This document shows, in pieces, positions 60,729 to 64,000 of a DNA stretch of 64,000 nt. Positions within the stretch are counted from its first letter, which is position 1. Every line of letters starts with the position of its first letter. Source of the DNA: Zavarzinella formosa DSM 19928. Its GTDB lineage: Bacteria; Planctomycetota; Planctomycetia; Gemmatales; Gemmataceae. A program made the position numbers and the translations under genes. The stretch covers positions 519,115 to 583,114 of the forward strand of contig NZ_JH636440.1 in assembly GCF_000255705.1 (NCBI RefSeq). The letters run 5' to 3'. The notes beneath the pieces are model-generated. The model made no database searches, was not told the origin of the DNA, and saw only the letters and a list, made by a program, of their open reading frames with translations.

Positions 60729-60979
60729 GCGGGTAACCTAACCCCCCGACCCCCTTCCCTAAGAAGGAAGGGGGAGCAAGAGGGTAAAAATCTTCTTTCC
60801 GATCTTGAAGCGTCAGCGAGAGCCACGCCTGGGCCGGAGAAATATCTTCTCCCGATGGGCGGTGTCAGTGCCGGGGAAATTTGGCCCTCGTTAACGCTTC
60901 AGGCTCGGACAAAATACCAAAACCCTCTTGCTCCCCCTTCCTTTTTAGGGAAGGGGGGACGGGGGGTTAGGTTACCCGC
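60729..60979. repeat. Nested palindrome, 57-58 bp arms, between dedA and dprA
   Basis: Outer arms 60729-60785 and 60922-60979 pair with two substitutions and one indel; words CCCCCGACCCCCTTCC and GCAAGAGGGT. The 136-nt loop contains a second palindrome (about 60804-60820 with about 60887-60903; CTTGAAGCGTCAGCGAG and its imperfect complement). It starts 20 bases after the dedA stop. Confidence 0.88.
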
Positions 60980-61035
60980 CTGTGACCACCCATTTTGTTG
61001 AAAACACCAAAGAACCAACACCGGAGAGCCAGCCC

Positions 61036-62181
61036 ATGTCGCCGGAGGAAACCGAGTTGCACGCGTGGGTGACGCTCACGCTGGTGCCGGGGTTGGGGCC
61101 AAAGCTCACACAAGCACTGCTGACTCATTTTGGCTCGGCGACCGCCGCCGTTTCCGCGACGGAAGCACAACTTTTGCAAGTCCCGCACATCGGCGAGAAG
61201 ACCGCCCGACAGTTTGCGGAAACCCTGCGAACCGTGGATGCGGCCGCCGAGATCCGGCGGGTAACCGAGGCCGGGGTGGCGGTCATTCCCCGCGTTTTCG
61301 ATGCTTATCCCAAATCATTGCGAACTCTCCCGGACGCCCCGCCGGTGTTGTATATGGCCGGGGATTATCTCCCGGCGGACGAGAAAGCGGTGGCCATTGT
61401 CGGGTCGCGGAGTTGCACGGGCTATGGCCGTCGCATGGCCCGGCAAATCGCCGGGGGGCTGGCTCGGGCCGGTTACACGGTCGTCAGCGGGCTGGCGTTG
61501 GGGATCGACGGCGAGGCCCATCAGGGGGCGTTGGAGGCGGGCGGGCGGACACTGGCTGTTTTGGCGGGGGGCCTCTCCAAAATTTACCCGCCGGAGCATG
61601 TGGAACTGGCGGCGGCGGTTCGTGGTCGCGGGGCGTTGCTCACCGAGGCCCCGATGACACTGGCGCCGCAACGTGGCATGTTTCACAGCCGCAACCGACT
61701 CATCAGCGGACTGGCGACGGCCGTGGTCATCATCGAAGCCAACACCCAAAGCGGCTCCCTCATCACCGCCCGTCATGCGGCCGAGCAATCGCGGGAGTTG
61801 TTCGTCCTCCCCGCCAACGTAGACAGTCCGGCGAGCGCCGGTTCCCTGAAACTCTTGCGCGACGGCGCCCGATTAATCCGCGACGCGGACGATCTGCTCG
61901 AAGACCTGAACGGCTTGCGCCCGCCCGTTGTCCCTATTGCTGGCCGCCAGCCAAGTTTGTTCACAGAGGCCCCGCCCCCGCCTCCTCCGCCGCCGAAGGA
62001 AGCCCCGGTTTTGGAGGGAACCGCCAAACTCGTGTGGGAATTGTTGACGGAGCCTTTGCACACGGACGAGATTTGCCGCCGGTTGGGCAAGGGGGCGGCC
62101 GAACTCAGCGGGGTGTTCCTGCAGCTGGAGATGAAAAAGGTGATCCGCCGATTGCCGGGGAATATGTACGAACGGCGGTGA
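61036..62181 (+). CDS. dprA: DNA-processing protein DprA
   Basis: About 381 residues. Protects incoming single-stranded DNA and loads RecA in natural transformation. A helix-hairpin-helix SAM-like N terminus (LVPGLGPKLTQALLTHFG) precedes the Rossmann DprA domain with VAIVGSRSCTGYGRR, VVSGLALGIDGEAHQGALE and GMFHSRNRLISGL. A Pro-rich linker (EAPPPPPPPPKE) leads to a C-terminal winged helix (about 325-381). ATG 61036 has GGAG upstream; GTG 60982 abuts the palindrome and has none. No other competence genes are near. Confidence 0.95.
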   Translation: MSPEETELHAWVTLTLVPGLGPKLTQALLTHFGSATAAVSATEAQLLQVPHIGEKTARQFAETLRTVDAAAEIRRVTEAGVAVIPRVFDAYPKSLRTLPDAPPVLYMAGDYLPADEKAVAIVGSRSCTGYGRRMARQIAGGLARAGYTVVSGLALGIDGEAHQGALEAGGRTLAVLAGGLSKIYPPEHVELAAAVRGRGALLTEAPMTLAPQRGMFHSRNRLISGLATAVVIIEANTQSGSLITARHAAEQSRELFVLPANVDSPASAGSLKLLRDGARLIRDADDLLEDLNGLRPPVVPIAGRQPSLFTEAPPPPPPPPKEAPVLEGTAKLVWELLTEPLHTDEICRRLGKGAAELSGVFLQLEMKKVIRRLPGNMYERR

Positions 62182-62225
62182 CGCCGTTGGTCGTGCCCGC
62201 AGGTTCGCGGACTACAATATCCCGC

Positions 62226-63083
62226 ATGAGTTCAGCACCCATCCTTGATCGGGAAGAATATGTCGAGCAGGCGTACTTCTTCCGGCTGTTTCGGGAACGT
62301 CTGGCCGAGGGGACGCCCGCCCAGGATATTCTCGCGCGGGTTCATGAGGAAATCCTGACCACCACCCGGCTGCCGATGGCCATTGAGTTTCTGGCCACCG
62401 AGATCAAACACGCGGGGTTGCTGGCCAGCGGGTTTGAGCGGCTCACGCACTATTTCTCGCCGTTTCAAGCGTTCGTGATGAAACAGGCCGAGGACGAGAA
62501 GGTCCGCGTTCCGATGGAAACGGCCGTCCTCATTCTGGAACGCGAGGCGGTTTATCGGTCCGGCGATCCGACGAAACCGGGTCTGTTCGTCTATCAGTTC
62601 GAGTCGATCTGCCGTAACCGGATGGGATACTTCGATGGCCTCACGGCGATGAGCAACGAGTCGTTTTTCGACGATGATTGGAAGGCGTATCTGCAAACCA
62701 TCCGCAAGAGCATCGGCGTGGTCGATTTCGCCGATTTGATCTTTTACCGCTCCGACACGGCCGTGAATGAGATTCGCCGCCGCAACCCGTCCTTCGAGCC
62801 AAATCTGCCGCCGTTGTTCGGGGACAAAGAGGGAAGAATCGCCAGGGCCAGCCGGGGCCGCGACCCCCTGTACTTCTTCGCGGCCATGCAACGACAACTG
62901 AATTACCCGGAAGTCCCCCGGACGAAGGCCCGCGACGAGACGGCGACCAAGATGGAAATGTTGCAGACCAAAATCCGCGAAATGGATGCCCGCCTCCGCC
63001 TGTTGGAAAGCGAAACCCGAGGCGGCCCGATTGATTTCAGCCAGTTCGGAAAACCGGATATTTTCAAGGATGACGACGAGTGA
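62226..63083 (+). CDS. Conserved-looking hypothetical protein
   Basis: About 285 residues, soluble, charged. N terminus ILDREEYVEQAYFFRLFRER, middle ILTTTRLPMAIEFLATEIKH and FSPFQAFVMKQAEDEKVRVP, a coiled segment TKMEMLQTKIREMDARLRLL near the end and an acidic tail (FKDDDE). No family recognised; the regular, well-biased codon use and its close following of dprA argue that it is real. No ribosome site is obvious before ATG 62226. Confidence 0.72.
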   Translation: MSSAPILDREEYVEQAYFFRLFRERLAEGTPAQDILARVHEEILTTTRLPMAIEFLATEIKHAGLLASGFERLTHYFSPFQAFVMKQAEDEKVRVPMETAVLILEREAVYRSGDPTKPGLFVYQFESICRNRMGYFDGLTAMSNESFFDDDWKAYLQTIRKSIGVVDFADLIFYRSDTAVNEIRRRNPSFEPNLPPLFGDKEGRIARASRGRDPLYFFAAMQRQLNYPEVPRTKARDETATKMEMLQTKIREMDARLRLLESETRGGPIDFSQFGKPDIFKDDDE

Positions 63084-63095
63084 TGCGATCAGCCC

Positions 63096-63401
63096 TCAAC
63101 CGGCCATGTCCGCGCCCTGTTGAACGGCGGGAGCCAGATCATTCTGTTCTTCGATTCGGAGCATGCGAATGTCCCGGACCGAAATGGCAAACCACGGCAA
63201 TGATCGGGACAAGTCGATCGAGGCCAGCACACAGGTCACCGCATTGACTTGAGGGCCGCCAAAATAAACGCTTCCTTGCTGGCGGGTGAATCCATGTCTG
63301 GCAAGCACCTTCTGGATTTCAGCATATGCGTTGTTCCAAGACGGTCCGGGATAAGCGCGTTGAAGTATTTCCGGGTCCAAGTCGAACATGATGGCATACA
63401 T
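63096..63401 (-). CDS. VapD-like endoribonuclease (virulence-associated protein D)
   Basis: About 101 residues from ATG 63401, which has AGGAAG seven bases upstream. The sequence follows VapD closely: YAIMFDLDPEILQRAYPG, NNAYAEIQKVLARHGFTRQQ, GSVYFGGPQVNAVTCVLASI and VRDIRMLRIEEQNDLAPAV. VapD is a small Cas2-related ribonuclease, sometimes paired with the antitoxin VapX. No antitoxin frame is evident upstream. A longer open frame to 63479 is less likely. Confidence 0.88.
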   Translation of the reverse strand: MYAIMFDLDPEILQRAYPGPSWNNAYAEIQKVLARHGFTRQQGSVYFGGPQVNAVTCVLASIDLSRSLPWFAISVRDIRMLRIEEQNDLAPAVQQGADMAG

Positions 63402-63573
63402 TCGCAAGTCTTCCTGCCAAAGAAAATTCCCTTCCGTCTCACATATCTCGTTCATCTTCATCAGCCTGAAGCGGGGCAATCAGCAAAGGGTAACATACAT
63501 ACGGATGGGGAATAGCGCGCCGAGGAGGCGTCTCGGCGCGTGACAAGAAAGGGTTTGAGACAGGCAATCGTTC

Positions 63574-64000
63574 TCAGCCGCCGAGGACCTGAAGAAGTTT
63601 CGCCCCGTTGGGCGAGCCCCAGCCGGTGCAGGGGTCCCAGCCGGGTTTGGCGGTGTATTTGCCGTTGTTGCCCGAGGTGATGTCGTGGAAGGAGCCGGTC
63701 CCGACGACGGAGCCGTAGAGGAGCGGGTTGAGGAAGCCGACCGGGTGGCCGAGTTTTTGGTTCATCAGGGCGATCAGGCCGGCCCACAACGGGGCCACCG
63801 CGCTGGTTCCGCCGATCACGGATTCCTGCCCGTCAACGCGGACAAAATAGCCCGTGTTCGGGTCCGCGTCACCGGCGACATCGGGGACGCCCCGGCCCTT
63901 ATGGCCGCCGGGGTTTGCCGAGACCGGGACGCCGGCGTTGGCCTGATAGGCCGGCACGGGGAAGAAATCGCTGACACCGCCGCCCGTGGCGCTGCTGGTC
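63574..64000 (-). CDS. Sedolisin (S53) family serine protease, C-terminal part
   Basis: Open to the right window edge. Catalytic Ser in [13 protein letters not shown], preceded by [17 protein letters not shown]; the calcium-binding C terminus [19 protein letters not shown] is typical of S53 peptidases (kumamolisin and relatives). The catalytic Glu and Asp lie upstream, outside the window. These are secreted acid-active proteases made with a propeptide. Confidence 0.93.
   Translation of the reverse strand, partial: TSSATGGGVSDFFPVPAYQANAGVPVSANPGGHKGRGVPDVAGDADPNTGYFVRVDGQESVIGGTSAVAPLWAGLIALMNQKLGHPVGFLNPLLYGSVVGTGSFHDITSGNNGKYTAKPGWDPCTGWGSPNGAKLLQVLGG

Overview
The window looks like chromosomal DNA of a Gemmata-like planctomycete (order Gemmatales). 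The evidence is indirect but consistent: high G+C with strong third-position G/C bias, a DUF1559 prepilin-like protein, a very large dehydrogenase/HEAT/cytochrome c protein of the PVC type, DUF4340 plus Gld-like ABC export genes, GYF_2/TM2 membrane proteins, and a redoxin-cytochrome-copper monooxygenase fusion. I saw no rRNA, tRNA, CRISPR array, complete insertion sequence or prophage.

Layout. 1-13.5 kb (mostly minus strand): a gyrB-like 5' part cut by the window edge; a four-gene Gld-type ABC exporter operon (ATPase, permease, GldG-like, DUF4340); a PiT-family permease with a two-domain rhodanese; an outer-membrane porin gene broken by one in-frame TAG; a HAD phosphatase. 13.5-18.6 kb: small DUF4190, YciI and DUF6580 genes, citrate synthase and recJ. 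18.7-22.8 kb: System II cytochrome c maturation (CcsA-like, ResB-like, lipoprotein). 22.9-28.8 kb: a PD-(D/E)XK protein, nuoM, nuoL and a vapBC-type toxin-antitoxin pair. 28.8-38 kb: a secreted small protein, the redoxin/cytochrome/copper fusion, HDOD and STAS regulators, an MFS transporter, an SDR oxidoreductase and three GYF/TM2 proteins. 38.4-42.8 kb: groES-groEL, a small A/T-richer two-gene unit bounded by terminators, and a DUF1559 prepilin. 43-50.4 kb: a GntR/LacI-type hybrid regulator, DUF5690 permease, HEAT protein, nuoH-nuoJ-nuoK, and an orphan 7TM protein with DUF6891 and DUF2809 neighbours. 50.5-57.1 kb: the PVC dehydrogenase, a ketosynthase pair and two lipoproteins. 57.3-64 kb: a TPP riboswitch with thiC, dedA, dprA, a conserved hypothetical, a vapD-like gene and the 3' part of a sedolisin protease cut by the right edge.

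The genes form several functional modules: respiration (two separated parts of complex I, cytochrome c maturation, citrate synthase), envelope export and surface proteins, protein folding and thiamine synthesis.

The most unusual feature is not a gene. At least a dozen intergenic spaces carry long, nearly perfect palindromes (arms of about 23-58 nt) made of short repeated words, for example CGCAAAGATCGCCAAGG, GATGAGGGATGAGGG, TTTAGGG and TCACCTTG. They sit between tandem, convergent and divergent genes alike. One lies between groES and groEL and another between the TPP riboswitch and thiC. The same word families recur at several loci in this one window. Some have a U-tract and could be terminators; most do not. 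They look like a dispersed, actively maintained palindrome system.
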